A DNA stretch of 64,000 nt from Halalkalibacillus halophilus DSM 18494 (GTDB lineage Bacteria > Bacillota > Bacilli > Bacillales > Alkalibacillaceae): the NCBI RefSeq assembly GCF_000423105.1, contig NZ_AUHI01000012.1, positions 1-64,000 of the forward strand, in the 5' to 3' direction. The stretch's first letter is position 1; each line of letters opens with the position of its first letter. The translations under genes were made by a program, and so were the position numbers. The notes below the pieces were generated by a model, which was given only the letters and a program-made list of their open reading frames with translations, did no database searches and had not been told where the DNA came from. This document shows positions 6,450-15,575 of the stretch, in pieces.

Positions 6450-7580
6450 ATGAGTGTAAAAACAATAACTGTAGAAGAAGTAGCGAAAAAGTTAGTAAAT
6501 CAAGAATATCTATTTTTATTAGATGTGCGTAATGAAGATGCATATGAAGATTGGAAAATCGAAAGTGATAGTTTTACTCAAATGAACAAACCATATTTTG
6601 ATTTGATGGATGGTATTGAACCAATTAAAGACCAGATTCCAACTGATAAACAAGTTGCAGTTGTTTGTGCAAAAGGTGGATCTTCCCAATATGTTGCAGA
6701 AGAATTAGACGAAGCTGGCTTTGATAATATTTATTCTGTAGAAGGCGGAATGAAGGCTTGGAGTGAACACTTAGAGCCAGTGAAGCTTGCTGATCTTAAA
6801 GGCCAAGGCGAGCTATATCAATTCGTACGTCTAGGAAAAGGTTGCCTATCTTATATGGTTATTTCAGACGGAGAGGCAGCAGTAATTGATGCGACACGTA
6901 TGACCGATCAGTATATCAATTTCGCAAAAGAAAAAGGTGTAGAAATTAAACATGCTTTCGATACGCACTTACACGCAGATCACATTTCTGGTGGACGTCA
7001 GATTGCGAAAGATACTGGTGCGACGTACTGGTTACCACCAAAAGATGCAGAAGAAGTAGAGTTTGCTTACCAACCATTAGAAGATGGAAACGATGTAAAA
7101 GTTGGTTCTTCTAAAATTGATGTACAAGCTATTTACTCACCAGGTCACACGATTGGATCAACTTCCTTTATCGTAGACGATCAGTATTTAATGACGGGTG
7201 ATATCTTATTCATCGAATCCATTGGACGTCCAGATTTAGCTGGAAAAGCAGATGATTGGGTAGGAGATCTTCGTGAGACACTTTACAAGCGATATAAAGC
7301 GTTATCTGACGACTTGATTGTACTACCTGCACACTATTCATTTAAAGAAGAACTAAATGAAGACGGTTCTGTACAAGAAAAATTAGGGGTACTTTTTGAA
7401 AAGAATGATGGTTTACAAGTAGAAGACGAAGAGGAGTTTCGTAAAATGGTAACGGAAAACCTTCCTCCTCAACCAAACGATCATCAAAAAATTCGCCACA
7501 CGAATATGGGGAAAGAAACTCCAGATTTAGAACAGCAACGTGAAATGGAAACTGGACCGAATCGTTGTGCCGTGCGTTAA
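6450..7580 (+). CDS. Rhodanese-MBL persulfide dioxygenase-like protein
   Basis: A 376-residue fusion. The N-terminal rhodanese domain (about 1-108) has C73 in VVCAKGG. The metallo-beta-lactamase domain (about 115-300) has the iron ligands H173, H175, D177 and H178 (THLHADH), H233 (PGHTIGS), D251 (MTGDILF) and H295 (LPAHYS), plus the GRPDLAG segment typical of persulfide dioxygenases (ETHE1/CstB). It should oxidise persulfide to sulfite, or to thiosulfate with help from the rhodanese. In staphylococcal CstB the dioxygenase domain comes first; here the order is reversed, as in YrkH. The C-terminus ends in a conserved-looking TGPNRCAVR with another cysteine. Confidence 0.88.
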   Translation: MSVKTITVEEVAKKLVNQEYLFLLDVRNEDAYEDWKIESDSFTQMNKPYFDLMDGIEPIKDQIPTDKQVAVVCAKGGSSQYVAEELDEAGFDNIYSVEGGMKAWSEHLEPVKLADLKGQGELYQFVRLGKGCLSYMVISDGEAAVIDATRMTDQYINFAKEKGVEIKHAFDTHLHADHISGGRQIAKDTGATYWLPPKDAEEVEFAYQPLEDGNDVKVGSSKIDVQAIYSPGHTIGSTSFIVDDQYLMTGDILFIESIGRPDLAGKADDWVGDLRETLYKRYKALSDDLIVLPAHYSFKEELNEDGSVQEKLGVLFEKNDGLQVEDEEEFRKMVTENLPPQPNDHQKIRHTNMGKETPDLEQQREMETGPNRCAVR

Positions 7581-7614
7581 GTAAGGGATAACATCGGTCT
7601 ATGAGGCAAGAATT

Positions 7615-7642
7615 GGAGGGGCGATCAATCGCTCCTTCTTTT
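7615..7642 (+). terminator. Hairpin between dioxygenase gene and sulP
   Basis: The stem GGAGGGGCGA / TCGCTCCTTC with a TCAA loop is followed by TTTT. It resembles a leaky terminator that would lower sulP expression relative to the genes upstream. Confidence 0.5.
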
Positions 7643-7683
7643 ATGCCAATTGTATGTATTGAAGAGGAAGTAGGTGAAAGAAA

Positions 7684-9330
7684 ATGAAAGATTATTTTCC
7701 ATCTGTGGAATGGCTGAAGCGATATAACAAAATGGATTTTAAAGGGGATATGATTGCAGGGATTATTGTTGCGATTATGTTGATTCCACAAGCGATGGCT
7801 TATGCGATGCTTGCAGGTTTGCCACCCGTCATTGGGTTATACGCTTCGACGATTCCACTTGTTATATACGCATTATTAGGGTCGTCTAGACAATTAGCTG
7901 TCGGGCCAGTAGCGATGGTATCTTTACTGGTATACTCTGGGGTATCAACGCTAGCTGAACCAGGTAGTGACCAGTTTGTTTCTTATGCACTGTTATTAAC
8001 ATTAATGGTCGGTGTGATTCAGTTAGTACTTGGATTATTTAAGTTAGGATTTTTAGTGAATTTCGTATCCCATGCTGTCATTAGTGGTTTTACTTCAGCT
8101 GCGGCAATTATTATTGGACTATCTCAGTTAAAGAATTTATTAGGAATTGAACTTCCGAGTAAAGGTAATGTAGTTGTTTTATTATCAGAAGCGGCAATGA
8201 AAATTACTGAGATTCATATCGCTACGTTAGTATTAGGTCTTTTGAGTATTGGGATTTTAATTGTATTTAAAAAATTTGTTCCTAAGATTCCTGGACCTTT
8301 AGTCGTTGTAGTCGTAACTAGTTTAGCCGTTTACTTTTTAAATTTGGAATCACAGGGAGTTTCAATTGTAGGGGAGGTACCATCTGGGGTACCGGCATTC
8401 TCCTTACCCGCATTTAGTTGGGAGTCGATTCAAGCGCTTCTTCCAGTGGCGTTAACCATTGCTTTTGTTGGTTTCATGGAATCTGTAGCAGTAGCTAAAG
8501 CGATTGCAGCAAAAGAAGGATATAAAGTGAACTCGAATCAGGAACTAAATGGACTAGGTGCTGCGAACATCGTCGGATCGTTCTTCTCTGCTTATCCGGT
8601 TACAGGTGGGTTTTCTCGTTCTGCAGTGAATTATCAAGCAGGTGCGCGAACAGGTATGGCGACAATCTTCACAGCTGTATTAATTGTTTTGACATTGTTA
8701 TTTTTCACCGAATGGTTTTACTACTTACCACAAGCAGCGTTAGCAGCAATCATCATGGTAGCTGTATATGGGTTGATTGATGTGAAAGAAGCGGTTCATT
8801 TATTTAAGGTGAAACGAATAGATGGATGGACGTTGACAGTGACGTTCTTTGCAACTTTATTAACAACAATTGAAACAGGAATTATTGTAGGGGTCGTCTT
8901 CTCCTTAGTCGTCTTCATTTGGAGAAGTGCTTATCCACATGTTGCGGAATTAGGATACGTGGAAGAAGAAGGCGTGTATCGTAATATTAAACGTTATCCA
9001 CACGCAAAGACGTATCCAAACCGAATAATCTTCCGGGTCGATGCGGCGCTGTATTTTGCGAATATTGCCTTTCTAGAAGAGCAATTGAATAAACTAACTC
9101 ATGAAAAGTCAGAGACGACGCAGATTATTCTCGATTTCTCAAGTGTGAATGATATGGACGCCGTCGCAATAGATGAGCTCGACCGGATTATGCAAGATTA
9201 TGATCGCTATGGAGTCGAAATTATTATTGCGAATATGAAAGGACCTGTTAAAGACTTAGTGAAAAAAGCAGGTTGGCAACAGAAGTATCATGACCGTATT
9301 CAATATATGTCGATTTCGCAGTGTTTATAA
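7684..9330 (+). CDS. SulP family anion transporter with STAS domain
   Basis: A 548-residue SulP (SLC26) transporter. About a dozen hydrophobic segments occupy residues 20-415, including the family signature near the N-terminus (IPQAMAYAMLAGLPPVIGLY). A cytoplasmic STAS domain occupies about 440-545 (IILDFSSVNDMDAVAIDEL). SulP proteins move sulfate, bicarbonate or other oxyanions. Its place last in the persulfide operon suggests handling of sulfite, thiosulfate or sulfate produced by the dioxygenase; Staphylococcus uses a TauE protein at that position. Substrate and direction are inference. RBS AGGAAGTAGGTGA precedes the ATG. Confidence 0.9.
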   Translation: MKDYFPSVEWLKRYNKMDFKGDMIAGIIVAIMLIPQAMAYAMLAGLPPVIGLYASTIPLVIYALLGSSRQLAVGPVAMVSLLVYSGVSTLAEPGSDQFVSYALLLTLMVGVIQLVLGLFKLGFLVNFVSHAVISGFTSAAAIIIGLSQLKNLLGIELPSKGNVVVLLSEAAMKITEIHIATLVLGLLSIGILIVFKKFVPKIPGPLVVVVVTSLAVYFLNLESQGVSIVGEVPSGVPAFSLPAFSWESIQALLPVALTIAFVGFMESVAVAKAIAAKEGYKVNSNQELNGLGAANIVGSFFSAYPVTGGFSRSAVNYQAGARTGMATIFTAVLIVLTLLFFTEWFYYLPQAALAAIIMVAVYGLIDVKEAVHLFKVKRIDGWTLTVTFFATLLTTIETGIIVGVVFSLVVFIWRSAYPHVAELGYVEEEGVYRNIKRYPHAKTYPNRIIFRVDAALYFANIAFLEEQLNKLTHEKSETTQIILDFSSVNDMDAVAIDELDRIMQDYDRYGVEIIIANMKGPVKDLVKKAGWQQKYHDRIQYMSISQCL

Positions 9331-9334
9331 ATGG

Positions 9335-9576
9335 AAAGAGGCTGGGACAAAAGTGTCTGTAGTCATGATTAATCCGAACAATGAAATGCGTGCGACTAAC
9401 TCGCTCCTGAAATAGACTGCGCTTTCCGCGGGGAGCTGGTGAGCCTCCTCATGCTGCGCATTCCGGGGTCTCACCTGAGCTCTATTTCCCGCAGGAGTCT
9501 CCGTCTATTTCATCCGCTCTTCATCTGTTTTGTTCGGTTATTCATGCTAGCACTTTAAGTAGTCCCAGCCTCTTTT
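9335..9576. repeat. 242-bp element with terminal inverted repeats
   Basis: It begins AAAGAGGCTGGGAC (9335-9348) and ends with the exact reverse complement (9562-9575) followed by T. The inversion continues inward imperfectly: GTCATGATTAATCCGAACAA on the left mirrors a segment near 9530-9560 on the right. The middle contains GC-rich words such as CTTTCCGCGGGG and TCCCGCAGGAGTC. Intergenic repeats of this look are common in Bacillaceae; I recognise the style, not a named family. No ORF. It directly follows sulP and may also act as its terminator. Confidence 0.75.
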
Positions 9577-9582
9577 ATATGA

Positions 9583-9732
9583 ATCGGGCAGGAAAAATTC
9601 GTTGCCGGCAAAGTAGGGTAACTTTCGGGTGTAAAAAAAGCTTTGCCGGCATAACTTAGTGGTTGCCGGCAATGAAAAGTATTTACAGGTGTAGAAACTT
9701 CGATGCCGGCAAAGAGCCAACAGTCGCCGGCT
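9583..9732. repeat. TGCCGGCA array with about 20-bp period
   Basis: Exact or near-exact palindromic TGCCGGCA words start at 9603, 9644, 9664, 9704 and 9725 (the last is CGCCGGCT). Degenerate words fill the gaps at 9583, 9624 and 9684 (the last two contain GGTGTA). This makes eight positions stepping 20, 21, 20, 20, 20, 20 and 21 bp over 142 bp. It abuts the 242-bp inverted-repeat element and lies between the converging sulP and ykfD genes. No coding potential. Confidence 0.7.
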
Positions 9733-9757
9733 CTCATCACCTGCTCACTTCTTACAT

Positions 9758-10768
9758 TTAATTTTTCGCTTGCTCTATATGTCTTGGTTGCATATGTGAA
9801 ATACTATCATCATATAAATGACAGGCTACATAGCGGCCTTCTTCAGCCTCTTGCCACTTTGGTTTAACTTCGGCACAGACATCTTCGGCATAAGGACAAC
9901 GCGTTCGAAAGACACATCCAGACGGAGGGTCAATCGGACTTGGTAGATCCCCTTCAATAATAATCCGCTCTCGTTCTTCTTCAATTTTAGGGTCTGGAAT
10001 TGGAACGGCAGATAGTAGGGCTTGTGTATATGGGTGTAGTGGTTTTTCATATAGTCTTTCACTATCTGTCAGCTCCACAATATGACCTAAATACATAACC
10101 GCAATCCGGTCAGAAATGTGACGAACCATGGATAGGTCGTGCGCGATAAATAAATAGGTTAATCCTTTTTCTTCTTGTAAACGCTCCAATAGGTTTATAA
10201 TTTGAGCTTGTACGGAAACGTCTAGTGCAGAAATTGGCTCATCGCAAATAATGAATTCTGGGTCCAACGCAAGTGCACGAGCAATTCCAATTCGTTGTCT
10301 CTGCCCACCACTGAATTCGTGGGGGTAACGATTGGCGTGGTCTCGATTTAATCCTACTTCTTCAAGAAGCTCATATATTCGGTCGAGTTTCTCAGACTTC
10401 TTCTTATATATCCCATGGACTTCCAAGGGCTCAGCGATAATTTCTTTTACAGTGGAGCGTGGATTCAGTGAAGCATATGGATCTTGGAAAATCATCTGCA
10501 TATTACGGAAATAGTGGAACTGCTCTTTTTCTGACAAGCCATGGACATTTGTTCCTTTAAATAATACTTCTCCTTCTGTACTATTATAAAGGGTTAAAAT
10601 GGTTCGACCCGCAGTTGATTTGCCGCAACCAGATTCTCCAACCACTCCAAACGTTTCGCCACGTTTCACATCGAAAGAAATACCATCGACTGCTTTAAGT
10701 GACTTCCCTTTTCCCATATCAAAATGCTTCTTTAAGTCGTTTACCTCTAAAATGGTTTCGTTCGTCAT
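9758..10768 (-). CDS. ykfD: Oligopeptide ABC transporter ATP-binding protein YkfD
   Basis: A 336-residue OppF/DppF-type ATPase. Walker A is GESGCGKST, the signature is SGGQRQR, and Walker B is FIICDEPIS; the C-terminal oligopeptide-transporter domain with CVFRTRCPYAEDVC follows. It is the last gene of dppABCDE-ykfABCD and overlaps the ykfC stop by one base (TAATG). It would pair with DppD to energise import through DppBC. The identity as YkfD rests on operon position. Confidence 0.92.
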   Translation of the reverse strand: MTNETILEVNDLKKHFDMGKGKSLKAVDGISFDVKRGETFGVVGESGCGKSTAGRTILTLYNSTEGEVLFKGTNVHGLSEKEQFHYFRNMQMIFQDPYASLNPRSTVKEIIAEPLEVHGIYKKKSEKLDRIYELLEEVGLNRDHANRYPHEFSGGQRQRIGIARALALDPEFIICDEPISALDVSVQAQIINLLERLQEEKGLTYLFIAHDLSMVRHISDRIAVMYLGHIVELTDSERLYEKPLHPYTQALLSAVPIPDPKIEEERERIIIEGDLPSPIDPPSGCVFRTRCPYAEDVCAEVKPKWQEAEEGRYVACHLYDDSISHMQPRHIEQAKN

Positions 10769-11703
10769 TAGGCATCCCCCGCTGATTGGTAGTATCTTCG
10801 AGCAGCACAGAGTTCTGTCTCATATTTTGTTCCGGCAAGTTCGATAATTTCTATTCCTTTTCCGGTACTTGGTGAATGAATCATCTTCCCGTCTCCATAA
10901 TAAATTCCAACATGATGGATGTTTCCTTTTCCTTCTTCGTAAGCGAAAAAGATGAGGTCGCCTGTTTCTAGTTGGTCGAGTGGAACTTCCTCACCGTCCT
11001 TTGCCTGATCAGTCGCATCGCGTGGGATTTCATAGCCGTTCACTTTGTGCATGTTATAAGCAAAGCCTGAACAGTCATAACCAAAGGCACTCATTCCACC
11101 CCAAAAGTAATCAAGACCTAAGAATTGCTCTCCGACTTTAACAATACTTTTTCCGTCTCCATTTGGAACTTTGCGGATCGCATCATGAATGGATACATCA
11201 GCTTTTTTAAAGATTGCTTCACCTTGAGGGGCTTGTACGACGATGTCTTCTGCTTTTTCTTCGATAACGGGTAAATACGTTAAGTAACTCAAATTCAACA
11301 GTGGCTTATCTTCCAAATCATAGAGAATGGCCGTTTTCTTTTCGATTAAAGCAATTTTTTCTCGGTACCAATCTCCAATAGAAACTTCTTTTAATTGAAT
11401 CATAGGTACCCAACCCGGGTAACCACGAGGGTCTTTTTTAGAAGGTTGTTTGATCGCTATTACTTTTGCCCAACTGTTTTTCACTTCATCAACAATTACT
11501 TCTTCTCCGTATAAAAGTTGAGATTGGACTAGGTTCTCTTGCGCTAAAGCAAGTCGTTCTTCTTTACTCATTTGGTCATACCATGTATCTAAGTCCATTG
11601 GATTCAAAGTACCAGGGTGATCTATTTCTCTTGGTGATTCAGGTTCTGTCCAGATTGTAGCCACTGGAACATCAACGACATACGTAGTAGGTTGTTTTGG
11701 CAT
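10768..11703 (-). CDS. ykfC: Gamma-D-glutamyl-L-diamino acid endopeptidase (NlpC/P60)
   Basis: A cysteine peptidase of about 311 residues that cuts the D-Glu to diamino-acid bond in imported murein peptides. Two SH3-like regions (including PRGYPGWVPMIQL) precede a C-terminal NlpC/P60 domain. Its catalytic cysteine is in GYDCSGFAY and its histidine in HHVGIYYGDG. There is no signal peptide, which fits a cytoplasmic recycling enzyme. Two in-frame ATGs exist, at 11712 and 11703; the second has normal spacing from AGGAGAGG and is preferred. Confidence 0.92.
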   Translation of the reverse strand: MPKQPTTYVVDVPVATIWTEPESPREIDHPGTLNPMDLDTWYDQMSKEERLALAQENLVQSQLLYGEEVIVDEVKNSWAKVIAIKQPSKKDPRGYPGWVPMIQLKEVSIGDWYREKIALIEKKTAILYDLEDKPLLNLSYLTYLPVIEEKAEDIVVQAPQGEAIFKKADVSIHDAIRKVPNGDGKSIVKVGEQFLGLDYFWGGMSAFGYDCSGFAYNMHKVNGYEIPRDATDQAKDGEEVPLDQLETGDLIFFAYEEGKGNIHHVGIYYGDGKMIHSPSTGKGIEIIELAGTKYETELCAARRYYQSAGDA

Positions 11704-11724
11704 GTTGCTCATCCTCTCCTAAGC

Positions 11725-12804
11725 TTATACTTGTAAACCTTCAATACCTAAACCAGGTCGATCAGAAAAACTCATCTGCTTTCCGTCATAAATGACGCCA
11801 CCCTTGACTGCATCGTAATCTAACATGAGGGGTGCATCGAAATCAAAACGGGTAATATTTTTCTGGCTTGCTGCAAAATGGGCAGCTGCAGAGATTCCAA
11901 GCTTTGTCTCGATCATACTTCCAACCATACAGGGGATTCCAAAAGATTCCGCAAGCTGGTTAATTTTTAACGCTTCATGAATGCCACCTGATTTCATTAA
12001 TTTAATATTAATAAGGTCAGCACTTCGCGTTTCTAATACGGCCCTAGCATCTTCTTTGGTGAAGACTGTTTCATCAGCCATAATTAATGTATTCGTATGA
12101 GTGGTTACTTCTTTCAAGCCGCGGATATCATCAGCTCGTACTGGTTGTTCTACTAATTCAATTTTTAAGCCTAAGTCTTCCATTTTTTGAATGGCATAAA
12201 TTGCTTCTTTTACAGACCAACCTTGGTTAGCATCTAAACGAATAATCGGTTCCGTACCAATTTGTTCACGAATTGCTTGAATACGTGTGATATCATTTTC
12301 GATTTCGTCTTTTCCAACTTTTATTTTCAGCATATTAAAGCCTTGATCAATATAACTCTGAGCGTCAGTTGCCATTTCCTCTGGATCGTTTACACTAACC
12401 GTATAATCGGTTGTGATAGTGTCTTGATAACCACCCAATAATTGATAAAGAGGAAGCCCAGCGACTTGGCTAAAACAATCGAATAAGGCAATGTCGACCG
12501 CTGCTTTTGCACTTGTGTTTCTTACAATCGCAGCCTTCACTTGGTTAATCATCCGTTCTAGTTGAACAATAGATTGACCAATTAAGATCGGCTTAAAAAT
12601 TTCGTTAATGGTATACGTAATACTTGCTAATGAATCGCCAGTAATTACGTGAGTAGGGGGAGCTTCTCCATATCCCACGGTTCCATCTTCTAGTGTAATT
12701 TTTACATAAATTGATTTAGCCTCTGTTACTGTTCTAAGCGCTGTTTTAAATGGTTTGGTAAGCGGTATAGAAACTTGAAAGGTTTCAACTTGTGTGATCT
12801 TCAT
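11725..12804 (-). CDS. ykfB: L-Ala-D/L-Glu epimerase (enolase superfamily)
   Basis: A 359-residue muconate-lactonising-type enolase-superfamily enzyme that interconverts L-Ala-D-Glu and L-Ala-L-Glu so wall dipeptides can be hydrolysed. The catalytic KxK is in MLKIKVG, metal ligands are in LDANQGW, VEQP and ADET, and the second catalytic lysine is in INIKLMKSGG. It sits between ykfC and ykfA as in B. subtilis. ATG follows GAAGGAGT. Confidence 0.94.
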   Translation of the reverse strand: MKITQVETFQVSIPLTKPFKTALRTVTEAKSIYVKITLEDGTVGYGEAPPTHVITGDSLASITYTINEIFKPILIGQSIVQLERMINQVKAAIVRNTSAKAAVDIALFDCFSQVAGLPLYQLLGGYQDTITTDYTVSVNDPEEMATDAQSYIDQGFNMLKIKVGKDEIENDITRIQAIREQIGTEPIIRLDANQGWSVKEAIYAIQKMEDLGLKIELVEQPVRADDIRGLKEVTTHTNTLIMADETVFTKEDARAVLETRSADLINIKLMKSGGIHEALKINQLAESFGIPCMVGSMIETKLGISAAAHFAASQKNITRFDFDAPLMLDYDAVKGGVIYDGKQMSFSDRPGLGIEGLQV

Positions 12805-12834
12805 GACGTATACTCCTTCGTTTTTCTCTTTCGG

Positions 12835-13749
12835 TTACTTAACTCCTGGATTAATGGTTAACTGTTTGTTTTCGCTTGATAAAGTACTTTTTGTGCCAAA
12901 TGGGATCGCATAATGCGGCTGGCAATGACCGATTTTAAAACCTGAAATAACTGGTTTATTTAAATTAGAAAAATAGTCATCCAACACTTGTTGAAAAGAT
13001 AAAGAGGGTTCTTTTTTAGCGACGGCGTTATTAAAATCACCAACAATCACCCCGGAAGCATCTTCTAGTTTCCCAGCATTTTTAAGTTGGGATAAGAAAG
13101 AATCGATTCGATATGGTTCTTCATCGATATCTTCTATGAATAATAGTTTCCCTTTTGTATCCAGTTCATAGGGACTCCCTAAACTGTTCACGAGAAGTGA
13201 CAAATTCCCTCCAACTATTTCTCCGCTAGCTTCCCCTTCAGCAAGAACTTCTAAAGCTGTGACGTCTTGATCATAGACGATCGTCTGAGGTTCAAATAAT
13301 TGATCAAACGCCTCTCTTGAAGCATGGTGGAAATTATCTTTACCAATGTCAGAAGCAAGCATCGGTCCGTGAAAAGTAGTAAGTCCGGTTTTTTGTCTAA
13401 ACGCTGTGTGTAAGTATGTTATATCACTGTATCCCCAAAAGACTTTTGGATTTTTTCGTATTAAATCATAGTCGATCCTATCAGCAATTCTACCTGTCCC
13501 ATAGCCACCACCTGCGCAAAAAATTCCTGAGATACTTTCATCAGCGAACATTTCATGTAAATCTTCTAAACGCTCATCGTCTGTCCCTGCCAAATACCCA
13601 TGTACTTTTTCTACATGTTTTCCGAATTTAATTTGTAGTCCTAGTTGATCGAAAAATAGAATCGCTTGCTGCATATTTTTTACGTTCGGCGGGCTAGAAG
13701 GAGCAATTACTCCGATGGTATCTCCTCGTTTCAACGCATTTGGTAACAT
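12835..13749 (-). CDS. ykfA: LD-carboxypeptidase (S66 family)
   Basis: An S66 peptidase of about 304 residues that removes the terminal D-amino acid from murein tetrapeptides. The N-terminal GDTIGVIAPSSPP and the nucleophile motif GYSDITYLH are present, and the catalytic Glu and His regions follow (LLFIEDIDEEPYRID, GFKIGHCQPHYAIPFG). I prefer ATG 13749, 8 nt from AAAGGAGA, over ATG 13755 with only 2 nt. It is the first of the ykf genes, separated from dppE by a strong hairpin. Confidence 0.92.
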   Translation of the reverse strand: MLPNALKRGDTIGVIAPSSPPNVKNMQQAILFFDQLGLQIKFGKHVEKVHGYLAGTDDERLEDLHEMFADESISGIFCAGGGYGTGRIADRIDYDLIRKNPKVFWGYSDITYLHTAFRQKTGLTTFHGPMLASDIGKDNFHHASREAFDQLFEPQTIVYDQDVTALEVLAEGEASGEIVGGNLSLLVNSLGSPYELDTKGKLLFIEDIDEEPYRIDSFLSQLKNAGKLEDASGVIVGDFNNAVAKKEPSLSFQQVLDDYFSNLNKPVISGFKIGHCQPHYAIPFGTKSTLSSENKQLTINPGVK

Positions 13750-13824
13750 GGCCATGTCTCCTTTGTGATTGATACAGTTTTATATGGTATTTTAAATAAA
13801 TTTATAAAGATATGTTATGTAAGG

Positions 13825-13858
13825 AATGGGGGTCCTAAAGATTTAGGAAGCCCCCATT
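13825..13858 (-). terminator. Intercistronic hairpin after dppE
   Basis: AATGGGGG and CCCCCATT flank an inner CCTAA / TTAGG pair, giving a stable stem 17 nt after the dppE stop on the minus strand. The T-run is missing. Such a hairpin probably stabilises the upstream mRNA or lowers read-through into ykfA, so that the binding protein is made in excess. Confidence 0.6.
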
Positions 13859-13874
13859 TAAATTGTAAATCTGT

Positions 13875-15557
13875 TTATTGCTTTTCTGCCCATTTTAGCT
13901 CTAAGTAACCAACTGGGTGACGTACAACTCCTGTTACATCAGGGTTTTGTAACGTGATTTGGTTATAGAAGTAAAGTGGGAATAAAGGCATTTCATCAAA
14001 TAAAATCTCTTCTGCCTCATATAAATATTCAAAACGCTGTGCTTCATCTGATTCAGCTTTAGAATCGGCAATCAATTGATCATATTCATCATTTGACCAA
14101 CCAGTACGGTTCATAGAAGAATCCGTAACGAAACTTTCTAAGAAGTTCACAGGATCTGCATAGTCAGCTAAGAATGAACTACGGGAGAACTGCATTTCTA
14201 AGTTACGTTGATCTTCTAAGAATACGCTCCACTCTGTATTTTCAAGAGAAACTTCTACATCTAGTTCCTCTGCATACACTTCTTGCATGTATTCTGCAAT
14301 AGAGCGGTGCTCATCACTTGTGTTATAAGATAGAACTACTTCAGGAAGCTCATCATAGCCTTCTTCTTCCATACCTTGTTCCAATAGTTCACGTGCCTCT
14401 TCTGGATTGTACTCTAGTAAATCTCCATTTGTTTCACGGAATTCGTTTCCATCCGCATCTTCAAGACCTGGTGCAACAAATCCTTTTGCAGGTTCTTCTT
14501 CATTTCGCGTGATATATTCTACAATGTCTTCTTGGTTCATAACCATTGCGAATGCTTTACGGATATTTTCGTTTTGGAATGGTTCCATGGTTACATTAAA
14601 ACGATAGAAATACGTACCCGCTTGGTCAGCAAATACTACATCGTCGCTGTCTAATAATTCATCAGCTAAGTCAGATGGAATGCCTGAAGTATCAAGCTCT
14701 CCACTATCATACATTTGGTACTCTGTGTTCGTATCATTAACCATTGCCCAATGGACTTGGTCTAATGCTACATTTTCAGCATCCCAATATTCTTCATTGC
14801 GTTCAAATAACATGTCACTTTCATGGTTCCATTCTTGTAAGGAGAATGGGCCGTTACTTACGAATGAGTCTGCTTCTGTGTGCCAATCAGGATTTTCTTC
14901 CGCTACCTGATGGTTAACTGGGAAAAATGCAGGGTTTGCTACTACATTTAAAAAGAATCCAGTTGGGGCTTCTAACGTTACTGTTAATGTCTTTTCATCT
15001 GTTGCTTCAATCATAACATCATCTTCAGAACCTTCTCCATTGTTAAACGCTTCGCCACCTTCAATAAAGTAACCTAAAAACGCTGCTGGAGAAGCTGTAT
15101 CAGGATCTAATAAACGTGTCCAAGCATAAACAAAATCTTCTGCTGTAACTGGATCCCCGTTTGACCAATTTGCATCTTCACGAATGTTGAAGGTGTATTC
15201 GGTCCCATCATCGGAAACTTCCCAATCTTCAGCAATTGCTTCTGTAGGTTGGTGTGAGTCATCTAAACGAGTTAAACCTTCTAATAAGTTGTTTAATGCG
15301 TTCCAAGAAATCGCATCAAAACCTACTGGTGGATCAAAAGAGGTAGGCTCTTGCGCATTGTTTAAGTACAGCACATTGTCCCCATCTACCTCAGCTTCAC
15401 GGTCTGTATCTTCCCCGTCTTCTCCGCTGTCATCTGTTTCTTCTGTTGAATCATCATCTGAACCTGATTCCTCATCGTTACCACTGTCAGATGTCGTACA
15501 TGCAGCTAGCATGAATACAAGCATCGCAGCAAAAAGTAAAACTAACCATTTCTTCAT
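13875..15557 (-). CDS. dppE: Dipeptide-binding lipoprotein DppE
   Basis: A 560-residue family-5 extracellular solute-binding lipoprotein. It has a signal peptide with lipobox LAAC (Cys about residue 20), then a very acidic linker of about 35 residues rich in D, E and S, then the binding domain starting near VLYLNNAQEPTSFDP. It captures peptides, probably including murein tripeptides, for DppBCD. The strongly acidic linker and surface are typical of halophilic bacilli. RBS AGGAGG lies 7 nt before the ATG. Confidence 0.94.
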   Translation of the reverse strand: MKKWLVLLFAAMLVFMLAACTTSDSGNDEESGSDDDSTEETDDSGEDGEDTDREAEVDGDNVLYLNNAQEPTSFDPPVGFDAISWNALNNLLEGLTRLDDSHQPTEAIAEDWEVSDDGTEYTFNIREDANWSNGDPVTAEDFVYAWTRLLDPDTASPAAFLGYFIEGGEAFNNGEGSEDDVMIEATDEKTLTVTLEAPTGFFLNVVANPAFFPVNHQVAEENPDWHTEADSFVSNGPFSLQEWNHESDMLFERNEEYWDAENVALDQVHWAMVNDTNTEYQMYDSGELDTSGIPSDLADELLDSDDVVFADQAGTYFYRFNVTMEPFQNENIRKAFAMVMNQEDIVEYITRNEEEPAKGFVAPGLEDADGNEFRETNGDLLEYNPEEARELLEQGMEEEGYDELPEVVLSYNTSDEHRSIAEYMQEVYAEELDVEVSLENTEWSVFLEDQRNLEMQFSRSSFLADYADPVNFLESFVTDSSMNRTGWSNDEYDQLIADSKAESDEAQRFEYLYEAEEILFDEMPLFPLYFYNQITLQNPDVTGVVRHPVGYLELKWAEKQ

Positions 15558-15575
15558 CGTATTTCCTCCTTAAAT

